The notes under the pieces: model-generated | Database searches by the model: none | What the model was told of the DNA's origin: nothing | What the model saw: the letters and a program-made list of their open reading frames with translations, nothing else | Assembly (NCBI RefSeq): GCF_000346465.2 | Contig: NC_034013.1 | Coordinates: 15,193,757-15,257,756 of the forward strand | Reading direction: 5' to 3' | Source of the DNA: Prunus persica | Lineage: Eukaryota > Streptophyta > Magnoliopsida > Rosales > Rosaceae | Length of the DNA stretch: 64,000 nt | Program-made: the position numbers and the translations under genes | In this document: positions 1-12,246 of the stretch, piece after piece | Layout of the letters: each line of letters opens with the position of its first letter | Position numbering within the stretch: the stretch's first letter is position 1

Positions 1-299
1 GTTATAAAGTTTAATAAAGCAGTCTTTGAGTTAGAGCTCATCTAGTTTACCACCTATATCCGACAAGTTTTCAGTAAATAAAGCCTTTGTGATATGTTGT
101 TTTTCTGGTTGTATTGTCATTTCTGCTGATATGGTGGTTTGAATGAAGAAGCTGCGCATTGCTAAGATATTATGAAAATCGACCAATTTTCTTTTGTTGC
201 ACCAAATGCTTCACTAAATGAGCGATTGGCTGACAGGAAGGAGCAAACGCATGCCTATATCTTACTTAAATGCACAGAACTATAACCTACACGTACATC

Positions 300-622
300 T
301 GGAAAACACGAGCATATGCAACACAAGTTTATTGAATGACAGATGGGATTACGACTTGTTCCTAAAAGCGCTTAGAACTTCAACATCTGGGATTTCCCCG
401 GAGAAGAATTTAGTGGACAAGTTGGCATGCAACAAGTACCTCACAGGTAGAAGAAAAGGGGAATGTAATGCTCAATTCTAGTGACATATAACATAAGTAG
501 ATGGGAACTCAAAGGAGATATAGAAATGAGAAGGAAACGTTTCCATTTACAGAGCCCTAAGCTCAGGACAATTGGTAATTTCATTAGGAATGGATCCATG
601 TAAGCTGTTCTGGTGAAGTGCC
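300..622 (-). pseudogene. FEI1/FEI2-like LRR receptor kinase fragment
   Basis: On the minus strand, 622-551 is a 72-nt block flanked by an acceptor-like CAG and a GTAAAT donor. It reads as one LRR unit (ALHQNSLHGSIPNEITNCPE), and 72 nt is the usual length of an LRR exon. It closely resembles the first LRRs of the cell-wall-signalling kinases FEI1/FEI2. About 110 nt further on, near 439-372, a second block reads LSTKFFSGEIPDVEVLSAF, the last LRR before the cap in that family, and then meets a stop codon. The LRR exons expected between the two blocks are missing, and no signal peptide, membrane or kinase exon is seen before the window edge. I read it as a decayed fragment. The family call is from memory of the motif. 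Confidence 0.55.
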
Positions 623-889
623 CTGGTTCACATTGAAAAAGAATAATAGAAGCAAATCAAAATGGGAGAAGGAAATGTTTTCAACAAATAAAATCGTCAT
701 GTATATATGAAGGTGATATGTTGATCCTAAGTAGCATATACTTTTTCAAACTCACTTTATCAATCAACTGTCAACCAAGAAGGGAATTGATAAACGGATG
801 TCAGTTTAACTGCTCCAAAGCTTCAATTTTGGCGGGACAGTTTCCAGCTTTATGACCGTTATTGCAAGTCAAAGAAAGAATCTACACCT

Positions 890-1690
890 AGTCGCAATAG
901 ATGAAGGGATCCAAAGTAAAAGCAGGATCTTCAAAATTGGAATAGCCTGGTGAAAATTCTGAGCCCTGAACATTATGAAATATCATATTAGCAACAAAGC
1001 TCTTTCTAGATCCTGAATAAATATAAAAGCACAGGAAAAGATAAGGATACCATATGAGAATAATGTTAGTTTCTTAATAATGATGAAAATCAACGGATAA
1101 TTAGTCATAAACCTAAGAAGGCAGAGCAAAGAAGAAGAAAGACAACTTACAAAAGCATCATCTGCTAAAGACTTTCGACTGAAAGCCCTGGGGATCTATT
1201 CCCAGCCAAAACTATCACAACATACACGATTAAACAAACAAAAATATTTATTGTCAGCATCCCATCAGTTCAAATACCCAAAACACAAAAAGAACAAACT
1301 AGCATTACAAAACAAACACACAGAAAGGAGAGAGAGCACACTTGAGCCAAGTGTTTGATTATTTCCTGTGACAAGTAGAGCTGCAGGGCAGGACTCTTGG
1401 GTCCTGCATGACTCATCTGGCAAATCTGTAAAAGGAACAACCTCACTTCTCACAGCGCGATATTCAGGAGCAGGTATTTGAAACAATGGAGGCCATTCTG
1501 GAGGGTTAGGAAACGCACAACGGATACCTCCATTGAAAGCAAATTCATAGTAACACCCTGCCTCTTTACTACAGCCACACTCAGCGGGTTCATCCCATAT
1601 CTGGTCCGACAATCTTTTGAGGACAAGAGTCAATAAACACAGGATGATTGGAAATGAAATGAGCCAAATATTTGTCTTGATATTTCGTTT
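890..1690 (-). pseudogene. ABCA-subfamily (ABCA7/ABCA2-like) transporter fragment
   Basis: Minus-strand 1690-1342 follows a pyrimidine-rich CAG acceptor. It reads KRNIKTNIWLISFPIILCLL, a first membrane helix, then a lumenal stretch with NPPEWPPLFQIPAPEYRAVR and a T-G-N-N-Q-T-L-G end. This is the second exon of plant ABCA half-transporters (ABCA2-ABCA12). A further stretch near 1005-890 reads GSEFSPGYSNFEDPAFTLDP, like the next lumenal exon, but soon hits stops. A 45-nt block with clean splice borders (1192-1148) lies between. The first coding exon (normally ...LLRKNLTFQ) is not visible upstream before the neighbouring gene, and no nucleotide-binding domain follows. I therefore call it a gene fragment. 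A gene running out of the window is less likely, because the FEI-like fragment lies directly downstream. Confidence 0.55.
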
Positions 1691-1699
1691 CTGAAAGAA

Positions 1700-2582
1700 G
1701 AAAAGAAAAACATAAAATCATGTAATGAGAAGAAGTACATACAAAGTAAAACGAGGATGCTTTTTAATACAGCAAAAGCAATAACCAAAATTTCAAGCCA
1801 CAGAGGACTCAGCCTAATTATTCCAACCTCCAATTATTTGATTGGTATAGTCCATATCGAGATCGCATTGACAAATAGAAATAGCTTATAAGTTTATTTG
1901 ATAGTGGGGTGTGGGGTGTGAGGTTGATGAGTTTTTTTTTTTTTTGTTTTTTTTTTTCTGCTATGTGTATATTTAAGGGTAGTTTGAGAAGATAATGTGG
2001 TTTTCTTAGAAATTGTGAAAATTTGAATTAGATGTTTGGGTGAACTTAGAATATGGGGTGAACAAAGAGAAGTGCAAGGTTTAAATAGAAAAACTCTAAT
2101 TTTCTTTTTATTTTGGATTTGGACATTTTATTTTATCAAAGGTATTATTAATTAGAGAAATTTAGGATCATTGATCAATAACCGTACTTGTAGTGAACAA
2201 ATATGGAGATAATTGAGAAAGCACGTGCAAAGATACAAAGGAACATTTCCAATAGAAATTTGCTTTTAATCATTTACTTGTATGCTGCAATACAATATGG
2301 CAGTGCCACATACTCTTATAGTAGTTATACAAAACTCATAAGAATGCAAAGAGAGTAGAAATATAACAATGCTCAACTTCAATTCATGTATTAAATAACA
2401 TCATAATCCCCATATGTTACTAACTCAGAGGGATCTACACTTCTTCCTCAACAATGGAACTATCAATTTTTCCGGACCCAAAGCCGTGCTTGGAATCTTT
2501 ATAGCAGAGGCAGTGTATCTGATTTTCTTTATAATTCAACTTCAATGTCCTTGCCATTCCTAAGCAAAGTCCATCCAGATCT
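1700..2582. other. AT-rich spacer, no gene seen
   Basis: This stretch between the ABCA-like fragment and the coiled-coil gene holds poly-T runs (about 1930-1959) and no open frame with plant-protein character. The first exon expected for the ABCA gene was looked for here and not found. The part just below 2583 is probably the 3' untranslated region of the coiled-coil gene. Confidence 0.5.
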
Positions 2583-5500
2583 CTATTTCCACCACTTCTT
2601 CTCTGACAAAGATATAAGCTGTGCAAGAGAAAATGCGTAGGGTATTAGTAAGTAGCATTCTACAGTTCTCATCCAACTCCAAAAGAAGTAAAGTATTCAA
2701 AGATATCTAAATGCAAATAATTTTATATTCACAGCAAAGTGTTTTGCAATTACTCTATTTGTAAACAAAGAAAATTTCAGGCTGCTCAAACCATCAGCTT
2801 TGAGGAGATCAGGGATAAACAGAAACAATGTGAAAGTAATGAAGGCAAACTAACAGGTGAAAGAAAGGATGGGCGACTAAAAGATCAAAGACAAAACCAA
2901 TCCGACTCCAAGGCATCTGAAAGCTCAGTAAAACAAACAAACAAGATGGAAAAGTGTAATGCACTAAAAAATGATCTTCCAAGTATCCAAACTACATGGT
3001 AATTGATCATTTATGGAAAAATATTAATATCTTGGTGAATATTTTAAATCTCATAACAGATATATTGATCTCTAAAATTAGTTTCATATACAAGAGCATT
3101 TTCAGGGATGAACAAAGTGACTGACAATCTTGCACAACTAGGGTAAATGGTATCCTAGTCCCAGGATATTGATATGCCAGTGCAGTACGGAATTCCAACA
3201 CTGAAACAGCTTGAGTTCAGCTCAGGTTCACAATATTTCAAGGTTTAAACAGGCATGCTTAATCATTTCACAGAAGACCCGAAGACCAAATAGGCAAGCA
3301 CTCAGATTGACCCTCACAGTAAATCCCAGTATCCAGCACTAACAACTGAATCTTGCATAAGTTTTACTAATTCTAGCTGTATTTATCATATTAAAGTATG
3401 AATGCCAGAGGCAACGCAAGCACGCATACGAGCAAAGAGACACGCATGACATCAAGTACGCACTAATATTATGTATCCCCACCTGACGAGCAACCTGTGC
3501 TAGTCGTCGACTTTCCCGAGATGATTCAGTCAATAAGCTTGACTTCTGTGGCTCGAGAGAAACATTTTGTTCCTCCCCTGTCTTTCTTTCCAAAGTGTCA
3601 TTGTCAAGAAGGGACAACCTTTCAGGGCTGCTCAATGTCTCCTTCTTGCGCTTTCTGCAGAATGTATATTTAAGAAACTTATTGTCTGCAGGTTGACTAG
3701 CAGTGCCACCATCTAAATCAGATGCTCTCATATCCGACTTATTTAATGGTCTATTATCTTTCTCAACATCTGTTTTGCAAGCCAGAATCTCCAATTTTTC
3801 TGCAGATAAACTTTCCTGTCTGGTCAATTCTGATTCTTCAATGATCATCTTATCATTGTCCATTGCCTTCTGAACACTACAAGGTCTAACAAACCCTGCA
3901 TCATTGTCAGTTACGTTAGAACATCCTGACCGTGTGCTCATTTCAGTTGTATCTGAGAGTAATTTTGGGGTCAAAACGGATTCTGTGACTTTTCGAATTT
4001 CATCTTCAGATTTCTTGGAAGCATTATCTGTGAGAACATTGTTATTGACTGAAGAAGCAGAAGTAATGGTGCAGGATAGATCTTGGTGCATTTCCTTGAA
4101 CTGATGAGGAAGATACCTGCATGAGGGAGCTTTGCTCCTCCTATATCTAGCAGCTCTTTTCCTCTTATTTTGAAAGGACTTAAAGGCAGGTGCTTGAATA
4201 TGGCTACCATCTAGCTGCATCACTTTCAGTTGTTCTTGGTTCTTCTCTACCCCATGCGTATTGCCAACCTTTGGTTTAGGCGTGTTACACATCCCTTTAC
4301 CTTCATCATCTCCTCTGATGAATGTTGCATTCTTTGCATCATCAACTAGTCCAGAAAGAGACAAATTTTCATCCAATAGGTTTCTTTCAAATGCACGAAT
4401 TCTCTGAGTGCATCCATTTCTGTATAACTCAGGCTCTTTACTTCTCATTACTAAAGAGGCAAAATCGGGATTAGGAACACAGTACCGATCCTTAAGAGCA
4501 TCATTTGTACTGTAGCACCTGCTCCCCTCATATGTCCCATTCAAAATTGAATTCTTTTCATAAGTTGCAACTGCATCTATATGCGAACTCAGTTGAGATA
4601 TCATTAACCCTGGAGCAGCAGTATCACTGTCTAAACTTTCCCTTGCCAGAGGCTGTGGTTGATTCTTTGTCGCCTTCTCCAGTTGAGTCTGCGCTTCGCT
4701 CAACTCTTCCCTAAGGTCTTTCACTATATCCTCAGCTTCCTGGAGCTGTGCTTCAAGTTCGTCAATCTTTTTTTGTTGACTCGAGGACATCATCTTTGCT
4801 TCACTAGCCTGAACATATGGCACAATCAGTTACTCAACGACGCTGGATTTATTTCATCAGAAAATTAATAACAAAAGCCTAATAAACCACTTTTAGTGAA
4901 TCATGTCTTTTTCTCCCAGCGACCCTTTCAAATGAAAACCAACTATAACAACAAATTCCGTCCTTGATAGAAAACAGGAATTCCCAATGTTGTTCCTATT
5001 GATCACATGTCGAGAACAACACAAGTTTAAAACCAAACAACAATTCACAGCACACTGCATCCACAAAAACACAACTTTAACAAATCCCAACAGAGAATCA
5101 AAGAACAGTCAAAACCAACATCCAAACAAAATACAAATGTAAAAAAAGCAACTTCATTTGAGACCAAACATATACCTTGGAATCCAACATTTGTTTGAGC
5201 CTAAGAAGCATCCGAAATGCCTCTTCTTTAGTCGAAAAGAGCTCCCTTTGAAACAGCAGAGCTTTTCTCTCCGACACTACAATACGTGCCGCCGCCTCTT
5301 TCGCCGTGTTGAGGATTATTTCGGCGTAGGCCTTCTTCAAAGCCGTCAATTTCTAAGACAAAACCAAAAACCCACAAAGAATCAAACAAATACCCACCAA
5401 AAAACAACTCAAACAAGACCAAAACAAAGATCGCAATCAACTTTCAAGACCCTATTTCGAATTTTCAAAAACAAAAAGAGAGAGAAAAAGAAAAGGTAGT

Positions 5501-5591
5501 TAGTTGGAGGTGGAGAGAGAGAGAGAGAGAGAGGGAGTTTAGATTGTGAAGAGTAGGGCAAAGTCGAAATTACAAGTTCAGACTCCTCCAT
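2583..5591 (-). CDS. Plant-specific coiled-coil protein, function unknown
   Basis: The gene reads from 5591 (MEESELVISTLPYSSQS...). Exon 2 is 5352-5176 (KLTALKKAYAEIILNTAKEA, 59 residues, very helical). Exon 3 is 4808-3483 (442 residues), starting with a coiled coil rich in E/K/Q (KIDELEAQLQEAEDIVKDLR) and followed by a long low-complexity region with a basic patch (KRKRAARYRRSK), a possible nuclear signal. The last exon, 2618-2583, codes LISLSEKKWWK and a stop. Borders at exons 2-4 are GT-AG and in phase. Product about 530 residues. It matches a family of uncharacterised eudicot proteins; I know no role for it. Odd point: no GT donor follows the expected end of exon 1, where a (CT)n tract begins, so that first junction is unresolved. 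Confidence 0.75.
5509..5534. repeat. (GA)n/(CT)n microsatellite in the 5' part of the coiled-coil gene
   Basis: About 12 GA units (CT on the coding strand) directly follow the codons SSQSK of the first exon of the coiled-coil gene. They sit where a splice donor would be expected. Confidence 0.85.
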
Positions 5592-6230
5592 TTTCGCTAA
5601 TGCAGAGAAGCCGTTGCTGATTTTCAAACCAAGTCGTGTCTGGGTCGTGAAAATAAAAAGAAACAGAGAAGAAGAAGAGAAGACGCGGAGGTTTTCTGTT
5701 TTCCCCTCACTCTGCAGCAGCAAGCAGCTGTTTGTTAGGAACTGAATGTCCTAACCATATTTGCCGATCTGCCCTCGTTACCCTCGTTAATTTACGATAT
5801 TGCCACGTCTGCTGACGAGCCAACCAGCCACAACTCGGTGCGGTTGTATTTTCAGTTGGGCGCTCTTTTTGTTTGTGGGGTCTCCTCCTCCTCCTCGCGC
5901 CGAGCCATGATTGCGGTCCCGCCATCGATGACGTGGACGTCTAATAAGCGGAAACGTGGCTAGTGCGCACGTGGCTTGATGGGCCATGCATTGGGCTTGT
6001 GGGAAAACGGGGCTTTGAAAGGCGTGATGCGACAGTTGGGCGGTACTGATTGCAGGCCTACTCTGCCTACAGTGGGGAAACATAATATAATAATGTCTTT
6101 TTGGTTTTAAGAGTTCATATGCAATAATAAAACGAAAGGAAAAAAATTGTAAAACATTTAAAATATCAGAAAATATTCTTGGTAATGTAAATATTAAGAA
6201 TTGGAATTAGTAATTAAATAATAACTAGCC

Positions 6231-6675
6231 TCTCTGCACGCGCTTCTGCGCTTGCAAGATGTTTTTTTAAAAAAATAAGTAAATTTATTTTAGAATTAAA
6301 AAAGATAATGGGTGGTTGTGTTCTATAAAAATAGGATCCATTATCTGTTTTTTCTTTTTCTTTTAATTTTTTTAAATATGAAAAAGTGTGAATTTACCAT
6401 ATTATCCTCATTTAATTAATAATTTGAATTCTTAATGTTTGCATTAACCAAGGGCATTTTTTGGTATTTTGAATGTTTCACCATTCTCTGCCTTTTGCTT
6501 TATATATATAGATAATATGGTAAATTCATACTTTTTTATATTAAAAAACTTTAAATTAAAAGAAAAATCAGATAATATATCATATTTTTATAGAACACAA
6601 CCACCCATTGTCTTTTTTAATTAAATTTTTTTTAAAAAAAAGTCTCTTGCAAGTCTAGAAGCGCGTGTGAAAAGA
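6231..6675. mobile_element. Foldback/MITE-like element with long inverted arms
   Basis: Two arms of about 170 bases face each other across a spacer of about 95 bases. The left arm starts GCACGCGCTTCTGCGCTTGC. Read in reverse complement, the right arm starts CACACGCGCTTCTAGACTTG. Both continue through matching blocks, including AATGGGTGGTTGTGTTCTAT and TTTACCATATTATC. The element has no coding capacity. The long arms and GC-rich tips resemble non-autonomous Mutator-type elements. The target-site duplication is not clear, so the class is an inference. Confidence 0.75.
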
Positions 6676-7390
6676 CTTGTATGTAATAATTAAATTTGTA
6701 AATATTCATTCTTGAAAATCAATACATAGCTCAATTCAAAGATGAAATACATTTGATACTTAGAAAGATCATACCTACCTAAGTGCAAGGTTTTTCTTTA
6801 GAGATTTTTGTTTTTCCCCATCTACTAATCTCTAACCTAATCTACGTTAATGATAGGACTAATCTGATACGAAAGGAAGTGTTTGAGGACTATTAGGATG
6901 AAAAAAATTTAGCTAAACGACCAAAATGGAACTCGAACATAAAAATTCAGGATTCATATTGGTGAAAAATCATAATGTCTAATTATTTCATTAATATTTT
7001 AATTCAAATTGACTGTTTTAGTCCCGACAGTATTGACAAAATTTAATAATGGAACTAATTTAACACGAAAAATTAATTGAAAAACCAAATGAAACATGTG
7101 CATAAATTCAGGGCCATTTGGATATATATAAAAAATAAAAATAATAAAAATAAAAGTCTACTAAATAATGGTGAACTTTTCACAGAAAAAAAAGGTTTAC
7201 TTGGTGATTTCTTATTTCTTAATTAATTTTTAATCAAAACTTGTTTAGTTAACCATCACCATTTGAAAATTCGTTACCGCCATTATTTGGGCCATCACTC
7301 AAACGCGCAACACAGTGGATAACCCGCCCAAATTGGATCCGACCCACTACTCTACCCGCCTTCTTCCCACCTATTATCCACAACTACTTC

Positions 7391-7396
7391 CACGTG
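7391..7396. promoter_or_regulatory. G-box (CACGTG) upstream of pTAC2
   Basis: A perfect CACGTG palindrome in the context CCACGTGTCC lies about 110 bases upstream of the pTAC2 start codon. G-boxes bind bZIP and bHLH/PIF factors and are common in light-regulated promoters of plastid genes. Its use here is inferred from position only. Confidence 0.4.
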
Positions 7397-7507
7397 TCCT
7401 TCTTCAAGCTCAGTCTTTCCCACCCCTACCCTCCTCTGTTGCTATCTCTGCAACTCTCTCTTGAAAATCCAAAGCTCTGAGAGGCTCATGCCAGCCAAAT
7501 TACCAAT

Positions 7508-10500
7508 ATGACCCTCTCCCCAGCTCTCTCCATTTCCAGCTCTTCGCCTCTCCCCGCCTCACTTTCCAACCTTAAGCCTAAGTCCCACCATCTCTCAGTC
7601 GTCACTAAAACCCCGGACTCATCCGTACACCGGAGATTCCTATCCGGCCACCGTAATTTCCTCTCCGGAGACCGGCGGTTGGCGTTCTCGGCTAGGGCGA
7701 AGCCGAAGGATCTCATCCTTGGGAACCCGTCGGTGACAGTCGAGAAGGGGAAGTACAGCTACGACGTCGAAACCCTAATCAACAAGCTCAGCAGCCTCCC
7801 TCCCCGAGGCAGCATAGCTCGGTGTCTCGACATCTTCAAGAATAAACTGTCGCTAAACGACTTCGCTTTGGTGTTCAAGGAGTTCGCGGCGCGCGGCGAT
7901 TGGCAGCGATCGCTGAGGCTCTTCAAGTATATGCAGCGCCAGATATGGTGCAAGCCGAACGAGCACATTTACACCATCATGATCAGCTTGCTAGGCCGCG
8001 AAGGCCTACTCGATAAATGCTCCGAGGTGTTCGACGACATGCCAAGCCAAGGCGTGGTCCGTAGCGTATTCAGCTACACCGCTTTGATCAATGCCTATGG
8101 GCGCAACGGTCAGTATGAAACCTCCCTTCAATTTCTTGATAGAATGAAGAAAGATAAGGTTTCGCCGAGTATATTGACTTATAATACCGTTCTCAATGCC
8201 TGTGCTAGAGGTGGGTTGGAATGGGAAGGGTTATTAGGATTGTTTGCCGAAATGAGGCATGAAGGGATTCAACCTGACCTTGTTACTTATAATACTTTGC
8301 TTAGTGCTTGTGCTGGTAGAGGTTTAGGTGATGAGGCAGAGATGGTGTTCAGGACTATGAATGAGGGTGGGATTGTTCCGGATATAACCACTTATCGTTA
8401 TCTTGTTGAAACTTTTGGTAAATTGGATAAGCTTGAGAAAGTATCAGAGCTGCTTAAAGAGATGGAATCTGGAGGGAATTTACCTGATATTACATCGTAT
8501 AATGTGTTATTAGAGGCATATGCACAATTGGGGTCAATTAGAGAGTCAATGGGTGTGTTTAGGCAGATGCAAGCAGCAGGGTGTATGCCAAATGCGGCCA
8601 CTTATAGTATTCTGTTGAATTTGTATGGGAGGCATGGACGGTATGATGATGTTCGGGAGCTTTTTCTTGAGATGAAAATTAGCAATACAGAGCCAGACCC
8701 GGCTACATATAACATTCTCATACAGGTGTTTGGGGAGGGTGGGTATTTTAAAGAGGTGGTGACTTTGTTTCACGATATGGTGGAGGAGAATATTGAGCCG
8801 AATATGGAGACGTATGAAGGGTTGATATATGCTTGTGGAAAGGGAGGACTCCATGAGGATGCCAAGAACATTTTACTTCACATGAGCGAGAAAGGAATAG
8901 TGCCTAGTTCGAAGGCTTATACAGGGGTTATTGAAGCATATGGGCAAGCGGCATTGTATGACGAAGCTCTTGTTGCCTTCAACACAATGAATGAAGTGGG
9001 AAGCAAACCATCAGTTGAAAGCTACAACTCGCTGATATATGCATTTGCAAGAGGCGGCCTATACAGGGAGACTGAAGCAGTTTTGTCAATAATGGGCGAG
9101 GTGGGTGCTGCCAGGAATGTCCATACATTCAATGGTATGATTGAAGCTTTTAGACAAGGAGGTCAGTTTGAGGAAGCTATAAAGGCATACGTTGAGATGG
9201 AAAAGAGAAGATGTGATCATGATGAATGGACCCTTGAGGCAGTTTTAAGTGTTTACTGCGTTGCAGGTCTTGTTAATGAGTGTGAGGAGCACTTCCAAGA
9301 GATGAAAGCCTCGGGAATATTGCCCAGTGTCATGTGCTACTGCATGATGCTTGCTGTTTATGCAAGGAATGACAGGTCAGCATTCACTCAATTGTTTCAT
9401 AATATTTTCCTTTCATTGTTTATGGTAAAGGAGCAATTTCTGAGCTAATGGTCACCCGTACAATTATCCAACATAATATTTTTCTATGAATAAAACGAGC
9501 ACATAAGATATTTATTTGCTAAAAAAATTGAGTGCATAAAAGATAAACAACATTCAGTTCTCCTGAATTCGTAATTCATCTCTCTATGACATGTATGGTG
9601 CAACTGGTAGGTAAGTTACTGAGTTTAAAGACAGTATCTGTAGAAACTTTGGCAAATTTTAACTAATGTTATCTAGTAGCTTCAAAAATCCATGATCCAC
9701 TATAGAAATACTTTGCAGTGCTTGAGACAATATGTCCTTCATACTCTCTATCCCAAAATCTTATAACTAAGATGAGTGGCAGTATATGTGCAGTATGGCC
9801 TCTGCAATTCTGCATTAACTGTATTGTTAATATTTAGCCTTCAGCAATCCGTCACTGGAGAGCTTCAAATCAAGGCTACTTTGATTGCACTTGATCAAGC
9901 AACTTGCATCATTATCATTGTTCTATGGCATTGTGAAAGCCTTACAGCGATAAAGTTATTATCTTGTTGCCTTGTGATGATTTATCTTACCTTTTGGGCT
10001 CCTTTTTTTCAGGTGGGATGATGCCAATGAGTTGCTAAATGAGATGCTCACAAATAGGGCATCAAATATTCATCAAGTAATTGGGCAGATGATAAAGGGA
10101 GATTATGATGATGACTCTAACTGGCAGATGGTAGAGTATGTTTTTGACAAATTAAAATCTGAAGGATGCGGGTTGGGAATGAGGTTCTACAACACACTAC
10201 TAGAAGCACTTTGGTGGCTGGGCCAGAAACAAAGAGCTGTCCGGGTTCTTAATGAAGCGACACAGCGGGGGCTTTTTCCTGAACTTTTTCGTAAAAATAA
10301 ACTCGTGGGGTCTGTTGATGTGCACAGGTATATTGAGAGTTCGTCTCTTTTAAGTCATGTCCTCTTACACAGGTTTATTTTAGTCCTCATGTTGACCATT
10401 TTATAGGATGTGGCAAGGCGGTGCATATGCAGCAATGTCAGTTTGGCTAAACAATATGTATGAGATGTTCCTGAATGGAGAGGATCTTCCCAATATTGCA

Positions 10501-11305
10501 ACTGTTGTTGTAGTGTAAGTTGCTCTTTCCTTCCATCAATTTCTTTTCTGAAGGCCTACTTGATACAGATATTGGTTAGGGTTTATATGGTCTAGGTAGG
10601 CTAGGGATCTAATAGTGACACAAAGTGATTTTCATTAACCTTGACAAAATCTAGAATCTCAAATAATAATAAAATTATTTTCAGTTCCTTGTTATTTAGG
10701 TGTATGTTAGCGTATACACTCGATATAGATTAGCGGGAGGGAGTAACCCGCTGTTCCTATGGCAAACCTTGCACTTGCATAGATATATCTGTTTTGGTAT
10801 TGCAATAAATTCACAGATCAAACTGTTTTTGTTGGGGGCCGATAAGAAAGGGGAAAAAGAGAAAAGGAGAAAAACACATAAAAAGGCTACATGTAGATTA
10901 AGTGATTTTAAAAAATATAAGTTTTGGTTTTTCTAACTATTAGTGATGTGTTTTTTATCGATCAGACGAGGAAAGATGGAGAAAAGCTCAATGACACAAG
11001 ATTTGCCGATTGCAAAGGCTGCTTATTCATTTCTGGAGGATAATATGCCATCATCCTTTTCCTTCCCAAAATGGAACAAGGGTCGAATTCTCTGCCAGCG
11101 CCCTCAGCTCAAACGGATTCTATCAAGCATCGAACCATCAACAGATGGGTCGGAAAGGAAAAAAATAATTACATTAAGTAACTCCCTGTTTCCTCCTCTG
11201 GGAACAAAAACATCCTCCAAAGATGTCAATAGTGGACGGTATAATGACGTCACTTCTGATGAAAGATTAAGGATAAGAACAGAGCTTTTGACAAGTGCAG
11301 TTTAG
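7508..11305 (+). CDS. PTAC2: pTAC2-like PPR-SMR protein of the plastid transcriptionally active chromosome
   Basis: Four exons with GT-AG borders in phase: 7508-9375, 10013-10327, 10407-10514, 10966-11305; 876 residues. The N-terminus is rich in S/P/L/K, a chloroplast transit peptide (about residues 1-70). From about residue 120 come tandem 35-residue PPR motifs with the usual TYNTLLSACAGRGL and FNGMIEAFRQGG patterns. The C-terminus (about 690-800, MWQGGAYAAMSVWLNNM...) is the SMR domain and ends in a basic tail. Known family role: pTAC2 is part of the plastid-encoded RNA polymerase complex, needed for PEP-dependent transcription and chloroplast development. Order, length and SMR tail fit At1g74850. 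The start is the first ATG after the CT-rich leader. Intron 1 is 637 bases. Confidence 0.95.
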
Positions 11306-12215
11306 ATACACTAGATATACTCATCACTTACTAGAGTTTGGTTTAGTTTTACTTGTCGCCATTTCAGTACAAGAATGGGAATACGTCAGGACCAATTCAT
11401 AGTTCAATTTCCTAGAGTTTTAATATGGTGGAGAATGATTTTTCGGGTCCTCACCAACCAAAGTATTAGCTTGCAAAGAAGGCGGCATCGACCAAACCGC
11501 GAATGCTCGGTTCCACGCTCTTTCTAGTTTGATTTGAAGTGAGTTCTGGTGCTCGGGATCACTTGTGGAAGACCTCGAGGTAACAAGGATTGTGATTTTG
11601 TAGCTAGCTGTAGTTATCCTTTTTTCATGTGTAAATGTACACCAAAAATTTTGCGTCTAAATATTTTGAGAAAAGCTAACAGATTGTTGTTGTAGTTTAG
11701 CCTTCATTGTGAATTCTTGTTTACATCAGTGCAGACATTTATTCAATGAACAAATTTGGACGTAGTTTAGATCTGGGCTGCACTACCTCCTAGTTTTGTG
11801 GGCCACTTTTTGATTGAGAAATATGTCTAGGGTCTCTCTTTAGGCCCAGAGTTGTTCTTGTTTATTCTTTCTTGTTTGGGCATCAATCCTCCACAATACT
11901 AAACTTTAAAAATTAAAATTTTAATCCCGCCCATTAGTTTCCAAATCATATCATAAATTAAAGGATTAAATTGTGCGTTGCACTTGTACGTGTAATACTC
12001 TTTTATTTTTCAAATCTGGTTACGGGTTAGGTCAGTTGATTATCCTCAACGTACATTAGAGTAGTTTACAACATCGCCTTCTATTTTAAAAAAGAAGGGA
12101 AACAAAAAGTGAACAACAAGAGAAAGCAAGCAAACCCTATTGTGGTTTTCCATTTCATTCTCATCTCTCATGTGTTCTCATCAGGCACTGCGATAATACC
12201 AACATGTTTTAAAGC

Positions 12216-12216
<1 letters not shown>

Positions 12217-12246
<30 letters not shown>
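12217..12246. repeat. Compound (TA)n(TG)n microsatellite
   Basis: About seven TA units run directly into about nine TG units in intergenic DNA. Confidence 0.85.

Larger units (their letters stand above)
5592..7507. other. Spacer upstream of two divergent genes (coiled-coil and pTAC2)
   Basis: The left part (5600-6080) is GC-richer and holds ACGT cores, including CACGTGGC near 5969, as expected for a promoter. The middle carries the hairpin element described separately. From 6700 to 7250 it is very AT-rich with no coding signal. The last 200 bases upstream of 7508 are CT-rich, typical of a 5' leader. Short open frames here lack codon character and homology that I can recognise. Confidence 0.5.

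Noticed and set aside
218..481. Plus-strand open frame of 87 codons at the left edge
   Set aside because: It overlaps the FEI-like remnant on the other strand, has no recognisable protein character and starts in non-leader sequence.
1630..1833. Hydrophobic minus-strand frame that could be an ABCA first exon or small membrane protein
   Set aside because: It reads across the acceptor of the ABCA-like exon in another frame and lacks the expected LLRKNLTFQ sequence; it is intron or spacer.
2435..2626. Minus-strand frame of 63 codons as a separate small gene
   Set aside because: The same bases in another frame give the last exon of the coiled-coil gene with a proper acceptor; the rest is its 3' untranslated region.
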